From the NCBI GenBank assembly GCA_002155105.1, contig MUZD01000004.1:183099-247098 (forward strand): a stretch of 64,000 bases of DNA. The letters are read 5' to 3'. Below are positions 38,960 through 47,635 of this stretch, in pieces. The position numbers were made by a program, and so were the translations under genes. The DNA is from Sedimentibacter sp. SX930 (GTDB lineage Bacteria; Bacillota; Bacilli; Lactobacillales; Aerococcaceae). Every line of letters starts with the position of its first letter. Within the stretch, counting starts at the first letter, position 1. Under the pieces are notes generated by a model, which worked only from the letters and a program-made list of their open reading frames with translations, was not told the origin of the DNA and did not search any database.

Positions 38960-39868
38960 ATGTTTAAAACTACAAAACGTAACTGGAAACGCCTTGGACT
39001 TACCGCCGGATTGGGCTTGGGTGTAACACTCATCGCCGCTGGGTGCGGTGCGACAGAAGATACAGCCTCAATGGAAGATACAGTCGGCAAAGGCCAGGAA
39101 ATCGAACTGGCTTACGTCGAATGGGATGACGCAGTGGCCACAAACCACGTTGTCGCAAAAGTTCTTGAAGACCTCGGTTACGATGTGACCTTGACCCCAT
39201 TGGACAACGCAATCATGTGGGAAGCCGTTTCCACTGGCGAAGCGGATGCCATGCTGAGCGCTTGGCTGCCAGGAACGCACGGCGCGCAAATGGAAGAATA
39301 CGGTGACAAGATGGTCGACCTGGGCGGAAACCTTGAAGGCGCGAAAATCGGTTTGGCCGTTCCTACCTATATGGATGTCGACTCGATCGCAGATTTGACC
39401 GATCAAGCAGGCAAATCCATCACCGGAATCGAGCCAGGTGCCGGTATCGTAGCAGCCGCTGAACGCGCGTTGGCTGAGTATCCGAACTTGAGCGATTGGT
39501 CAATCGAAACGTCCTCGTCGGGCGCCATGACCGTCACACTCGAACAAGCAATCGAAAATGAAGAAGATATCGTCATAACAGCTTGGAACCCGCATTGGAT
39601 GTTCTCGGCCTATGACCTGAAATACCTGGATGATCCCAACGGAACTTTCGGCAGCGAAGAAACGATCCACACAATGACTCGTGAAGGACTCGAAACCGAC
39701 ATGCCTGAGGCTTACCAAGTATTGGATCAATTCCATTGGACTATCGAAGATGTCGAAGCATTGATGCTCCAAATCTATGAAGGCGAATCAGCTGAAGACG
39801 CTGCCGAAGCCTTCGTCGAAGCCAATCCGGATCTCGTAGCCGAATGGACTGCCGGCGTAGCCAAATAA
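38960..39868 (+). CDS. opuAC: Glycine betaine-binding lipoprotein
   Basis: 302-residue extracellular receptor of the OpuAC family. Signal peptide with lipobox IAAGC (about residue 28). The ligand domain has YVEWDDAVATNHV, EAVSTGEADAMLSAWLP, ITGIEPGAGIV and TAWNPHWMF; the tryptophans in these segments form the aromatic cage around quaternary amines in the family. ATG 38960 follows AAGGAGAG; a longer frame from 38930 would place the ribosome site inside the gene. Last gene of the opuA operon. Confidence 0.95.
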   Translation: MFKTTKRNWKRLGLTAGLGLGVTLIAAGCGATEDTASMEDTVGKGQEIELAYVEWDDAVATNHVVAKVLEDLGYDVTLTPLDNAIMWEAVSTGEADAMLSAWLPGTHGAQMEEYGDKMVDLGGNLEGAKIGLAVPTYMDVDSIADLTDQAGKSITGIEPGAGIVAAAERALAEYPNLSDWSIETSSSGAMTVTLEQAIENEEDIVITAWNPHWMFSAYDLKYLDDPNGTFGSEETIHTMTREGLETDMPEAYQVLDQFHWTIEDVEALMLQIYEGESAEDAAEAFVEANPDLVAEWTAGVAK

Positions 39869-39884
39869 CTGAATGTTGAACACT

Positions 39885-39930
39885 AGCAGGAGCTGCTGCC
39901 TCATTCCGAGGCAGCAGCTCCTGCTTTTTT
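39885..39930 (+). terminator. Terminator of opuA operon
   Basis: A perfect 17-bp stem (39885-39901 with 39909-39925) is followed by TTTTTT. Confidence 0.95.
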
Positions 39931-39947
39931 GGTAAAAGTAGCCTGGG

Positions 39948-40236
39948 TTGTCCGATTCATCGGCGTTATCGGACAACCTTCAATCCGAACGAGTTCCGGT
40001 TGTCCGATTCATTGGTGTTATCGGACAACCCATGAACCGAACATACTCCGGATGTCCGATTCATCAGCGTTATCGGACATCCATCGAACCGAACGTGCAG
40101 CGATTGTCCGATTCATCGACGTTATCGGACAACCATCGATCTGAACCTGCTCCGGATGTCCGATTCATTGGTGTTATCGGACAACGCTCGAACCGAACGA
40201 GCTCCGGTTGTCCGATTTATCGGTGTTATCGGACAA
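39948..40236. repeat. 52-bp hairpin array E (TTGTCCGAT family), 6 units
   Basis: Hairpins begin at 39948, 40000, 40052, 40104, 40156 and 40208, each exactly 52 bp apart. Arms are TTGTCCGAT (or ATGTCCGAT, TTGTCCGAT) and ATCGGACAA (unit 3 ATCGGACAT, which compensates ATGTCCGAT), with an 11-nt loop and a 23-nt linker. The arms equal those of array A 35 kb away, while loops and linkers differ. It fills the gap between opuAC and the fic gene. Confidence 0.96.
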
Positions 40237-40314
40237 CTTTCAATCTAAATGTTTCAAGGCACAATGGTGAGACGCGGAAACCGGATAACCACAGGAAATT
40301 CGTTTACTTCACGA

Positions 40315-40364
40315 AAAAAAGCGAAGGCCATCAGCATCCGCATGCTGATCGTCTTCGCTTTTTT
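40315..40364. terminator. Bidirectional terminator after fic gene
   Basis: AAAAAAAGCGAAG pairs with CTTCGCTTTTTT, with a second inner stem TCAGCAT/ATGCTGA. It ends the minus-strand fic gene. The part 40352-40386 is repeated identically at 42160-42194. Confidence 0.85.
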
Positions 40365-40386
40365 GCGTTCTTTTGAACATTTTGTC

Positions 40387-41202
40387 CTATTCTTTCATGC
40401 GCAATGCTTCATCCGACAGCACGTTCTGTTTGCCCAACAACAGATTTTCGAAAAACATTTTCAAGTACTGTTTATCCTGTTTCTCGCCCTGATAATAGTA
40501 GAGCACGAGGGCATTCCTGAAGAAGGTAACATGTTCGCTGAAGAGCGAATAGTCGATATGTAGCCCTAATTTTCTCAAATATTGGATACCGAAAACAGCG
40601 ACCGTCCGGGTATTTCCTTCTCTGAAAGGATGGACTTGCCAGATGTCCGCCAAAAATGCCATCGCGTGCAGCGCTTTTTGCTCGTTGGTCAGGTTACTGT
40701 AAGAGAAATTCTGTTCTTTTTCAAAATCGTACACCAAAGAATCCTGAATCATGAAATGCGAACTATAGTGGACCGTCTTCCCATTGAGCACAGGCTCTTT
40801 CTTTGTGATATTCACCGTCCGGAACTTGCCCACAGGAATTTCCTCCGGGAAAACATCAGTGAACAAATGCCTGTGGATTCCCAACAGCGTGGAAGGGGAG
40901 AGCAGGAAATGATCTTCGGCCAATAATTCCGCAATCCGGAGCGAAACGATATCCGCTTCGACTGTGTTTGCATCTACATGTTCTTTCAGGTGGTAATCCG
41001 AAATTTCGCGATAAATGGCATCGTATCCTTTTTTTCCTTCTATATTTTCGTAGGCCAGCTCAACCATGTACTCGGATGGGCTGAGGCCATCGACTTTTTG
41101 CAGACCGAATGCCGTCTGCCATAACGCCAATTTTATTTGGTAAGGCAGCTCATTTTCCGCGACATCATAGCTGGGTGGTAATTTGCCTTCTGAATATTCC
41201 AT
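40387..41202 (-). CDS. Fic family protein
   Basis: 271 residues. The Fic core motif HPFREGNTRT is complete at residues 191-200 (His191 catalytic), so it should be able to transfer AMP or another nucleotide moiety onto a protein target. An inhibitory helix of the form S/TxxxE-G/N was looked for and is not obvious, and no small antitoxin gene of the usual type precedes it. The next genes upstream on the same strand are hicB and hicA; the whole 40.4-42 kb block looks like a toxin/defence islet. Ribosome site is weak (GGGG). Confidence 0.92.
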   Translation of the reverse strand: MEYSEGKLPPSYDVAENELPYQIKLALWQTAFGLQKVDGLSPSEYMVELAYENIEGKKGYDAIYREISDYHLKEHVDANTVEADIVSLRIAELLAEDHFLLSPSTLLGIHRHLFTDVFPEEIPVGKFRTVNITKKEPVLNGKTVHYSSHFMIQDSLVYDFEKEQNFSYSNLTNEQKALHAMAFLADIWQVHPFREGNTRTVAVFGIQYLRKLGLHIDYSLFSEHVTFFRNALVLYYYQGEKQDKQYLKMFFENLLLGKQNVLSDEALRMKE

Positions 41203-41281
41203 AACTAAAACCCCATTTCAAATGGAAAAGTAACTTGCTTCCTAATGATTATACAACTATTTATTCAATAATGCCGCTGCA

Positions 41282-41686
41282 TCAGACGCCCAATTTTTCC
41301 TTTAAAGCCTCTGTCAAAGTCAACGAGAAGTTGATGCCTCTTTCGATGCCGAGCTCATTCAGATAATTTGGAATCGTCAGTGTCTTTTTCACGACCTTGT
41401 TGTCGCGCTGGGCTTTATACTTTTTAAAATTAATATCCACAAGCGTCTTAATCTGAGTATTTTTTTGTTGATAGGCGATTTGATCTGGCAAGGGCAGAGG
41501 CTCGTTTTGCTCCAGTTTATCGATTACTGCAAAACCGATATAATCCCTGGCCATCGTGATAGCCTCCGCCAAATCTTTCCCTTGTGTGTAGCCTTCCACA
41601 TCCGGTATCTCGACGAAATAAGGGTATTCCTCGGCCAAATCGACGGTTATGTAGATGGGATAGATGTATACTTTGTCTTCAATCAT
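41282..41686 (-). CDS. hicB: HicB antitoxin
   Basis: 134-residue antitoxin of the HicAB system. The N-terminal partial RNase-H-like fold shows FVEIPDVEGYTQGKDLAEAI with ARDYIGFAV (residues about 22-60); the C-terminal part TIPNYLNELGIERGINFS is the DNA-binding region. It neutralises HicA and represses the operon. The start follows AGGAGGAC, 44 bp after the hicA stop. The toxin-first order is the usual hicAB order. Confidence 0.93.
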   Translation of the reverse strand: MIEDKVYIYPIYITVDLAEEYPYFVEIPDVEGYTQGKDLAEAITMARDYIGFAVIDKLEQNEPLPLPDQIAYQQKNTQIKTLVDINFKKYKAQRDNKVVKKTLTIPNYLNELGIERGINFSLTLTEALKEKLGV

Positions 41687-41730
41687 GATAAGTCCTCCTG
41701 TTGATTCATGATAAGTGTAAAATTTAGGTT

Positions 41731-41904
41731 TTATTTAAGTCCGTGCTTTCTGATGAGAGCATTTGCCAAGCGTTCATTTGTTTCCCTGTGTCGAACAATC
41801 TGTTCTTTCACATTTCCGTTCGTGTAAATATCATGATTGCCGCCATGGTTCAGAAACCACCAGCCATTTTGCTCGAAAAGTTTAATAAGGTCACGGGTTT
41901 TCAA
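41731..41904 (-). CDS. hicA: HicA toxin (TTG start)
   Basis: 57-residue mRNA interferase of double-stranded-RNA-binding fold. Conserved text: TRDLIKLFEQNGWWFLNHGGNHDIY, with the catalytic histidine in GGNHDIY, and the tail ANALIRKHG. The frame stays open upstream to 42003, but GAGGAG at 41914-41919 points to the TTG at 41904 (spacing 9), which gives the standard HicA length. Cotranscribed with hicB. Confidence 0.88.
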   Translation of the reverse strand: MKTRDLIKLFEQNGWWFLNHGGNHDIYTNGNVKEQIVRHRETNERLANALIRKHGLK

Positions 41905-41928
41905 TTTAATGAACTCCTCTTCAATAGT

Positions 41929-41957
41929 ATTGTACGTACTTAGTACGTATGTGTCAA
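41929..41957 (-). promoter_or_regulatory. hicAB promoter with 17-bp palindromic operator
   Basis: On the minus strand TTGACA (41952-41957) and TACAAT (41929-41934) are separated by 17 bp. A perfect palindrome TACGTACT-x-AGTACGTA (41933-41949) fills the spacer and reaches into the -10. It is the likely operator for HicB autorepression. Confidence 0.85.
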
Positions 41958-42126
41958 ATGGGTCGCTATCTCTTGTTGAATAGACTTTAAAATGAAATGT
42001 CAAAAGGAATATACGCAGTACATACCTTTTTTCGTTGATGTGATAATTTCAGAGTCGAAGGATAAAAGTTTGAAAACCGAAAATGATTATGGGATCCAAT
42101 TATTGGGTTTGATTCCCAATAAAAAG

Positions 42127-42173
42127 AAGCGAAGATAACTAGCTGAAGGAGGCTGGCTGTCTTCGCTTTTTTG
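42127..42173 (+). terminator. Terminator-like hairpin sharing sequence with fic terminator
   Basis: AAGCGAAGA (42127-42135) pairs with TCTTCGCTT (42160-42168), then TTTT. The 35 bases 42160-42194 are identical to 40352-40386. Confidence 0.7.
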
Positions 42174-42194
42174 CGTTCTTTTGAACATTTTGTC

Positions 42195-42651
42195 TTTTTA
42201 TTTATTAGGTAAACTTCCGAACATTCTCCCAAACTCGACCCTATCAACGGCAGATTACCTCACACGCTTCCTCTGGATAACCTCCAAAAAACTCTTCAGC
42301 AAGCAATGTATGTCAGTAAACCTGACGCACATTACTGAAAACTGGCGTCATTTTCTGTAACGTCGTTAAAATATATCGATAGTTATTTCGCCTCATTTCA
42401 CTCATAGCAATCTTGAAACCCCTCACAATTAGCCAGCCGAGAAAGTCAGTTTCTTTTCAGGAAAACCTTACATCACTGACAAACAGCAAGAAATATTCCC
42501 CGTTGTAAGCGGAATATTTTCCTGATGAAAGCAGAAATGTCATAAATGCTATCATCAAATTAGAGCTTTTTATTTACGATGAATCCGAATCCCCGTATTA
42601 TGGGGACATATTAGAAATTGATTAAAATAAATTTTATCGGGAGGTAACAGC
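42195..42651 (+). promoter_or_regulatory. Leader region of the taurine-type operon with solitary 9-11-9 hairpin
   Basis: No gene is seen in this stretch. A single hairpin AAATATTCC / 11-nt loop / GGAATATTT lies at 42491-42519, about 130 bp before the aminotransferase start, with the same 9-11-9 geometry as the arrays but no repeat at plus or minus 52 bp. The gene start is preceded by GGGAGGTAAC. No confident promoter hexamers were identified. Confidence 0.45.
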
Positions 42652-44016
42652 ATGACAGTGAACGCAACATGGAATACAACGACAGCAACAACTCTAACCG
42701 GAGAAGAAGTAATAGCGATGGATCAACAGTACGTGATGCGGGCCTGGTCGAAGCAGGGCCAAGCGGCGATGGCAGTCGAAAAGGCGGAAGGCATTTATTT
42801 CTGGGACTATGAAGGCAACCGTCAAGTGGATATGTCCTCCTTATTGGTGAACGCGAACATCGGCCATCAGCATCCGAAAGTCGTGAAGGCGATCCAGGAT
42901 CAGGCTGCAAAGATGTGCTTCATGGCACCGAGTTATGCGACCGATGTGAAGTCTCTGTTGGCGAAGAAACTGGTCGAGCTGGCCGGCGGGGATATGGCGC
43001 GCGTGTTCTTCACGAATGCCGGAGCCGACGCAAACGAAAATGCGATCAAGATGGCGCGGATCGCTACTGGGCGCACGAAAGTCTTCAGCGGCTACCACAG
43101 CTACCACGGCGCCACGCTTGCAGCTTCGAATGCTTCCGGGGATTCCCGCAGGTTCGCTGCTGAAATCGGCGGTGCGAACGGCTTCGTGAAATTTTCCAAT
43201 CCGTCTCCTTACCGCGACAATCTTCCGTTTGAAACCGAAGAGGCATTGACGGCCTTCTACCTGAAGAATCTGGCTGAACAGATCCAATACGAAGGCCCGT
43301 ACAACGTGGCGGCCATCCTCTTGGAAACGGTCATCGGCGCGAACGGCATCATTGCTTATCCGAAAGGGTATTTGGAAGGGGTGCGCAACCTCTGCAACAG
43401 CTACGGCATCGTGATGATCTGCGATGAAGTCATGGCCGGTTTCTACCGTACCGGAACAGCCTTCGCTTTCCAACAATACGGATTCACCCCAGACATGATC
43501 ACCTTCGCCAAAGGGGTGACATCAGGCTACGTGCCGCTGGGAGGCGTGATCGTTTCCGAGTGGATCAGCGAATACTTCACCGAAAACCAACTCCAATGTG
43601 GCTTGACCTACAGCGGCCACACATTAGCTTGTGCAGCTGGCTTGGCGACTTTGGAAGTCTATGAGGACGAAAACATCGCCGCCAACGTCGAAAAGATCGG
43701 CGCACTATTGAAGGACTACTTGGAAGAGATGAAAGCCAAACACCCTTGCGTCGGCGATGTCCGCACTTACGGCCTCTTCTGCGGGGTGGAACTGGTGCTC
43801 GACAAGGAAACGCGCGAACCACTTGTGCCGTTCAACACGCCAAACCGGATCATGCCGGCGATCTACAAGGAACTGAAGGACCGAGGCTTCTCGACTTTCG
43901 GCCGCGAAACGACAATCAGTGTCTGCCCACCGCTTACGATCACCGAAGCAGAGTTGGCTGAAGTGCTGCCGATCCTGGATGAAGTGCTGACTCTTGTCGA
44001 TGCGACTTATTTGTAA
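42652..44016 (+). CDS. Class III aminotransferase, probably taurine (2-oxoglutarate or pyruvate)
   Basis: 454-residue PLP enzyme. The PLP lysine is in TFAKGVTSGY (about residue 286), the cofactor aspartate in MICDEVMAGF. The N-terminal part YFWDYEGNRQVDMSS with NANIGHQHPKVV resembles the branch that holds taurine:2-oxoglutarate and taurine:pyruvate aminotransferases. As first gene of an operon with a TauA-like receptor and an iron alcohol dehydrogenase, the likely reaction is taurine to sulfoacetaldehyde with transfer of nitrogen to glutamate or alanine. Function is inferred from context; beta-alanine or similar amines remain possible. Confidence 0.85.
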   Translation: MTVNATWNTTTATTLTGEEVIAMDQQYVMRAWSKQGQAAMAVEKAEGIYFWDYEGNRQVDMSSLLVNANIGHQHPKVVKAIQDQAAKMCFMAPSYATDVKSLLAKKLVELAGGDMARVFFTNAGADANENAIKMARIATGRTKVFSGYHSYHGATLAASNASGDSRRFAAEIGGANGFVKFSNPSPYRDNLPFETEEALTAFYLKNLAEQIQYEGPYNVAAILLETVIGANGIIAYPKGYLEGVRNLCNSYGIVMICDEVMAGFYRTGTAFAFQQYGFTPDMITFAKGVTSGYVPLGGVIVSEWISEYFTENQLQCGLTYSGHTLACAAGLATLEVYEDENIAANVEKIGALLKDYLEEMKAKHPCVGDVRTYGLFCGVELVLDKETREPLVPFNTPNRIMPAIYKELKDRGFSTFGRETTISVCPPLTITEAELAEVLPILDEVLTLVDATYL

Positions 44017-44079
44017 AATGCGCCGGGTCCCGGCCGCAACACATTTCAAAAAATCTACTGTATAAAAGGGGTGGAGCGC

Positions 44080-44409
44080 ATGCTAGTGAAAATTGAGGCC
44101 ATCGTGAGGCCGGAGAAGACCGAACAGATTTTGGCGAAACTTGCTGAAAAAGGGCACACCGCCGTGACACGGATGGATGTGTACGGAAGGGGGAAACAGG
44201 CTGGCATCCATATCGGCGACGTTTTCTACGACGAGCTGCCGAAGGAATTGTTGTTCCTGGTGGCCGAGGCAGCCCATGAGAAGGAAATCGTCGAAGTCAT
44301 CACCACTCAGGCGCGCACAAGCGACCTGGGGAATTACGGCGACGGCAGAATATTCGTACACGCAATCGAAAATGCCTATACGATCAGTAGCGGCGCAGAA
44401 GGACTGTAA
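44080..44409 (+). CDS. PII family protein, NifI1-like
   Basis: 109-residue PII signal protein. The text MLVKIEAIVRPEKTEQ at the start, MDVYGRGKQAGIHIGDVFYD with ELPKELL in the T-loop region and YGDGRIFV with the tail YTISSGAEGL resemble NifI1, the regulator that in archaea and clostridia binds nitrogenase together with NifI2. The T-loop lacks the GlnB uridylylation pattern. A GTG at 44071 extends the frame; ATG 44080 follows AAGGGGTGGAG. It lies between the aminotransferase and a second PII gene. It probably senses 2-oxoglutarate and ATP/ADP; the target is unknown. Confidence 0.85.
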   Translation: MLVKIEAIVRPEKTEQILAKLAEKGHTAVTRMDVYGRGKQAGIHIGDVFYDELPKELLFLVAEAAHEKEIVEVITTQARTSDLGNYGDGRIFVHAIENAYTISSGAEGL

Positions 44410-44436
44410 TAGAAGGACTGTAAAGGTGGGAATTGT

Positions 44437-44754
44437 ATGAAGGAAGTGACAGCGATCATTCGCCTGAACAAGGTGACGGAAACGAAACAAAAACTGGCTG
44501 CAGGCGGCTTTCCGGGCTTTACCTGCCGAAAAGTCTTCGGACGCGGCAAGAACCCGCTGATAGGGAGAGACTTCCGCGAAACAGTCGGACACAGCGTGCT
44601 GATGCCGAAACGGATGTTTACGATCGTGACGGAGGATGAACATGTAGAAAATGTGATCGGCATCCTGCTGGCGGTCAACAGCACCGGCCAGGCGGGGGAC
44701 GGCAAGATTTTTGTGCAAACGATCGCCCGCGAATATCAGGTACGCCGCGCATGA
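44437..44754 (+). CDS. PII family protein, NifI2-like
   Basis: 105-residue PII protein. KEVTAIIRLNKVTETKQKL, GGFPGFTCRKVFGRGKNPL and GHSVLMPKRMFTIV, then NSTGQAGDGKIFV resemble NifI2. It follows the NifI1-like gene after 27 bp, the same order as nifI1-nifI2 in nif operons. Its stop overlaps a possible early start of the permease gene (ATGA). The pair is expected to form a hetero-oligomer; here the plausible target is the adjacent importer or aminotransferase. This is inference. Confidence 0.85.
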   Translation: MKEVTAIIRLNKVTETKQKLAAGGFPGFTCRKVFGRGKNPLIGRDFRETVGHSVLMPKRMFTIVTEDEHVENVIGILLAVNSTGQAGDGKIFVQTIAREYQVRRA

Positions 44755-44792
44755 AACAGTTTAGGCGAAAAGAGACCAAGGAGGACAATTTT

Positions 44793-45641
44793 ATGAAGAA
44801 AGCAGATACGCTCACAAGCGATGCACTGATTCCCGAGCAAAGCACGTCCGCGATCGCGGTTAAGAAAAGACGAAAGAGGATCCAGCCGGAAAAAATGATC
44901 ACCGTCGGCACCGTCGCAACGATCATGGTGCTCTGGTATGTCGTTACCGCGCTGGGGCTGGTCAGCCCGATGCTGCTGCCGAGCCCGTTGGCGGTTTGGA
45001 CGGCCTTCGTGGAAATTCTCTTAAACGGCTATAAAGGCTTCTCCTTGCTGCAGCACATCGGCACCAGCTTATGGCGCTTGCTCAGTGCCTTCGGATTGGC
45101 GATCATCGCCGCGATTCCGTTGGGCCTGCTCAGCGGCTACAACACGAAGATCAAAGCCGCATTGGATCCGATCATCAACTTCTACCGCCCGCTGCCGCCA
45201 TTGGCTTACTACACTCTGTTGGTAATGGGGCTTGGGATCGCGGATGCTTCGAAAGTCGCCTTATTGTTCCTGGCAGCCTTCGCACCGATCTACGTCAGCT
45301 GTGTCTCGGCAGTCGCGAAAGTCAACACAGACTTCATCAACAGTGCGAAAACGGTCGGCGCTAGCCAGACGCAAGTGTTCTTCCATGTCATCCTGCCTTC
45401 CTGCTTGCCGGATATCCTGACGAGCTTGCGCACCGCACTCAGCGTCGCCTATACGACCCTCGTTTCGGCGGAAATGGTCGCCGCCATGACCGGGATCGGC
45501 TGGCTGGTGCTTGATGCCAGCAACTATCTGCGCAGCGACATCGTCTTCGTCGGCATCATCATCATGGGCATCACCGGCATTCTTTTGGATAAAATCATCG
45601 TCATCATACAAAATAAATTTGTCCCTTGGGCAGGAAAATAA
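44793..45641 (+). CDS. tauC: ABC transporter permease, TauC/SsuC family
   Basis: 282-residue membrane subunit of a sulfonate/nitrate/taurine-type importer with six hydrophobic segments. FYRPLPPLAYYTLLVMGLGI and the coupling loop FINSAKTVGASQTQVFFHV with LPSCLPDI are typical. A basic N-terminal tail KKRRKR precedes the first membrane helix. ATG 44751 overlaps the preceding stop, but AAGGAGGAC at 44777-44785 supports ATG 44793. Gene symbol given by analogy; substrate is deduced from the receptor gene. Confidence 0.88.
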   Translation: MKKADTLTSDALIPEQSTSAIAVKKRRKRIQPEKMITVGTVATIMVLWYVVTALGLVSPMLLPSPLAVWTAFVEILLNGYKGFSLLQHIGTSLWRLLSAFGLAIIAAIPLGLLSGYNTKIKAALDPIINFYRPLPPLAYYTLLVMGLGIADASKVALLFLAAFAPIYVSCVSAVAKVNTDFINSAKTVGASQTQVFFHVILPSCLPDILTSLRTALSVAYTTLVSAEMVAAMTGIGWLVLDASNYLRSDIVFVGIIIMGITGILLDKIIVIIQNKFVPWAGK

Positions 45642-45653
45642 TCGGAGGCTTTT

Positions 45654-46712
45654 ATGAAAAAAAAACACATGTTCTCTAAACTACTGTTCTTATCTTGCTC
45701 AGCTCTTTTGTTCGCGGCTTGCGGAGGCGCGTCCAGCGCGACCGACTCTTCCACAGCTTCAGCTGATGGCGATCTGCCTGAGAAAGTCGTCATCGCGACC
45801 CTGGAAATGCCGAATGATGAAGGCATCGCGAAAGCGGAAGGCTATTTTGAAGATGAACTGGGTGTGCCAGTCGAAGTCGTCCAATTCGAAAGTGGAAAAG
45901 CCATCAACCAGGCCATGGTTTCCGGTGCCGTCGACTTCGGCTTGACCGGTTCGGGCTCGGCCGTATTGGGCATCGCTTCAGGCATCCCGATCGAAATGAT
46001 CTGGATCCACGAGACACTCGGTTCGGTAGAGGCTTTGGCAGCGAAAAGCGCGCTGAACGCTACCTCCTTGGAAGACCTGAAAGGCAAGAACATCGGCGTT
46101 CCTTTCGCCAGTACGGCCCACTACAGTCTGTTGCGCGCCATTACGGCCAGCGGTTTTGAAGAGACTGATTTCACACTGATCGATCTGCAGCCTTCCGATA
46201 TCTTTGCGGCATGGCAACGTGGCGACATCGATGCTGCATATGTTTGGGAGCCTACCCTCAGCGAATTGCTGGCTGACGGCAACATCGTTCTGCACAGTGG
46301 AGACGTGGCGGAAATGGGTTATATGACAGCCAACGTGGAAATCGTCCGCAGCGAATTCGGTGAAGCCTATCCGGAAATCGTCGAGAAGTACATCGCCTCA
46401 GTCGATAAAGCCGTAACGCTTTACCGAGAAGACCCTGACCAAGCCATCTCCATCATCGCTAAATCGCTGAACATCACTGAAGAGTCCGCTAAGCTGCAAA
46501 TGGAAGGGCAAAACTGGATTTCCGCAGCGGAACAATTGGATGCAGCCAACCTGGGCACTTCCGAGGCAGTCGGCGCAATGGCCGCTACGATGCTTGACAT
46601 GGGCCAGTTCTATTTGGATCAAGGCAACATCACCGATTTGCCGAGCGAAGAAGCTTTCGCTGAAGGCATCAACACGACATACATCCAAGCTTACTTGGAT
46701 TCCAAAGAATAG
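45654..46712 (+). CDS. tauA: Taurine-type ABC substrate-binding lipoprotein (TauA-like)
   Basis: 352-residue receptor with a lipoprotein signal (lipobox FAAC, about residue 23). The central segment VPFASTAHYSLLRAI and LQPSDIFAAWQRGDIDAAYV with WEPTLSEL closely follow the pattern of E. coli TauA (STTHYSLL, AAWQRGDIDGAYVW). This is the best direct evidence that the operon handles taurine or a similar sulfonate. It follows the permease after 12 bp, with GGAGG before the start. Confidence 0.88.
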   Translation: MKKKHMFSKLLFLSCSALLFAACGGASSATDSSTASADGDLPEKVVIATLEMPNDEGIAKAEGYFEDELGVPVEVVQFESGKAINQAMVSGAVDFGLTGSGSAVLGIASGIPIEMIWIHETLGSVEALAAKSALNATSLEDLKGKNIGVPFASTAHYSLLRAITASGFEETDFTLIDLQPSDIFAAWQRGDIDAAYVWEPTLSELLADGNIVLHSGDVAEMGYMTANVEIVRSEFGEAYPEIVEKYIASVDKAVTLYREDPDQAISIIAKSLNITEESAKLQMEGQNWISAAEQLDAANLGTSEAVGAMAATMLDMGQFYLDQGNITDLPSEEAFAEGINTTYIQAYLDSKE

Positions 46713-46723
46713 GGGGAGCCGCT

Positions 46724-47536
46724 ATGCAGAGAGCTTATGACGGAATAAACGGAAAGACAGTGGTAAAACTGGAGGATGTCGAACTGGTCTACAACAGCGA
46801 AATCGGGACAGTGACGGCCTTGGCGCAAGTCAATCTCGACATCCAAGAAGGTGAGTTCATCTGCGTAATGGGACCATCCGGCTGCGGCAAGAGCACGCTC
46901 TTGAACATCATCGCGGGCTTCATGCAGCCGACTGACGGGCAAGCCTTAATGAACGGCAGGCCGATCGAAGGACCGGATTGGCAGCGCGGGGTTGTCTTCC
47001 AGTCGCCGCCGCTCTATCCGTGGCTGACGATCAAAGAGAACGTCAATTTCGGACTGCGCATGCGCAACATTCCGGAAAAGGAACGTGAGGCGATCACGGC
47101 GGAATACCTGGAAATCGTCGGACTTACGGACTTCGCCAACCGCAAACCTTATGAACTTTCTGGCGGGATGAAGCAACGCGCTTCCTTGGCCAAAGTGCTG
47201 GTCAACGAACCAGGCATGATCCTGATGGACGAACCGTTCGGCGCGCTCGATGCTTTGACCCGCGACAAGATGCAGGCGCTGATCCGCCGCATCTGGATGA
47301 AGAACCAAAGCACCGTCTTCTTCATCACCCATGACGTGGACGAAGCCCTGTCGCTGGCGACTAAAGTCATCGTCATGTCCAGCCGCCCCGGCCGCATCGT
47401 CAAGGTGCTCGACACCGACTTCACCTACGACATGGACGGCGCCAACAGCGAAAGCGCCCGTTACTCCAAGCAATACATGACGATGCGCGAATCGATCCTG
47501 AACGTCATCAACCAAAAAGACGAGCTGGCTGTGTGA
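46724..47536 (+). CDS. tauB: ABC transporter ATP-binding protein, TauB/SsuB family
   Basis: 270-residue ATPase. Walker A GPSGCGKST (about residue 50), Q-loop VVFQSPPLYPW, signature LSGGMKQRASLAKVL, Walker B MILMDEPFGALD and the H-loop ITHDVDEAL are complete. The aromatic Q-loop text is typical for taurine, sulfonate and nitrate importers. It lies 11 bp after the receptor gene. With the permease and receptor it makes a complete importer. Confidence 0.92.
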   Translation: MQRAYDGINGKTVVKLEDVELVYNSEIGTVTALAQVNLDIQEGEFICVMGPSGCGKSTLLNIIAGFMQPTDGQALMNGRPIEGPDWQRGVVFQSPPLYPWLTIKENVNFGLRMRNIPEKEREAITAEYLEIVGLTDFANRKPYELSGGMKQRASLAKVLVNEPGMILMDEPFGALDALTRDKMQALIRRIWMKNQSTVFFITHDVDEALSLATKVIVMSSRPGRIVKVLDTDFTYDMDGANSESARYSKQYMTMRESILNVINQKDELAV

Positions 47537-47635
47537 TATAATAAATAAAAAATAATTCGAAGGGCAGGCCTAGACGGCGCGCCTTTCGGATTACTGCTTG
47601 ATAGAGAAAAACTTACTGCAGAAAGGGTGCATGGA

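Noticed and set aside
39948..40236. CRISPR array
   Set aside because: The 29/23 period looks CRISPR-like, but the repeats are full inverted repeats with variable loops, the spacers are similar to each other within an array, several arm families exist and no cas gene is present.
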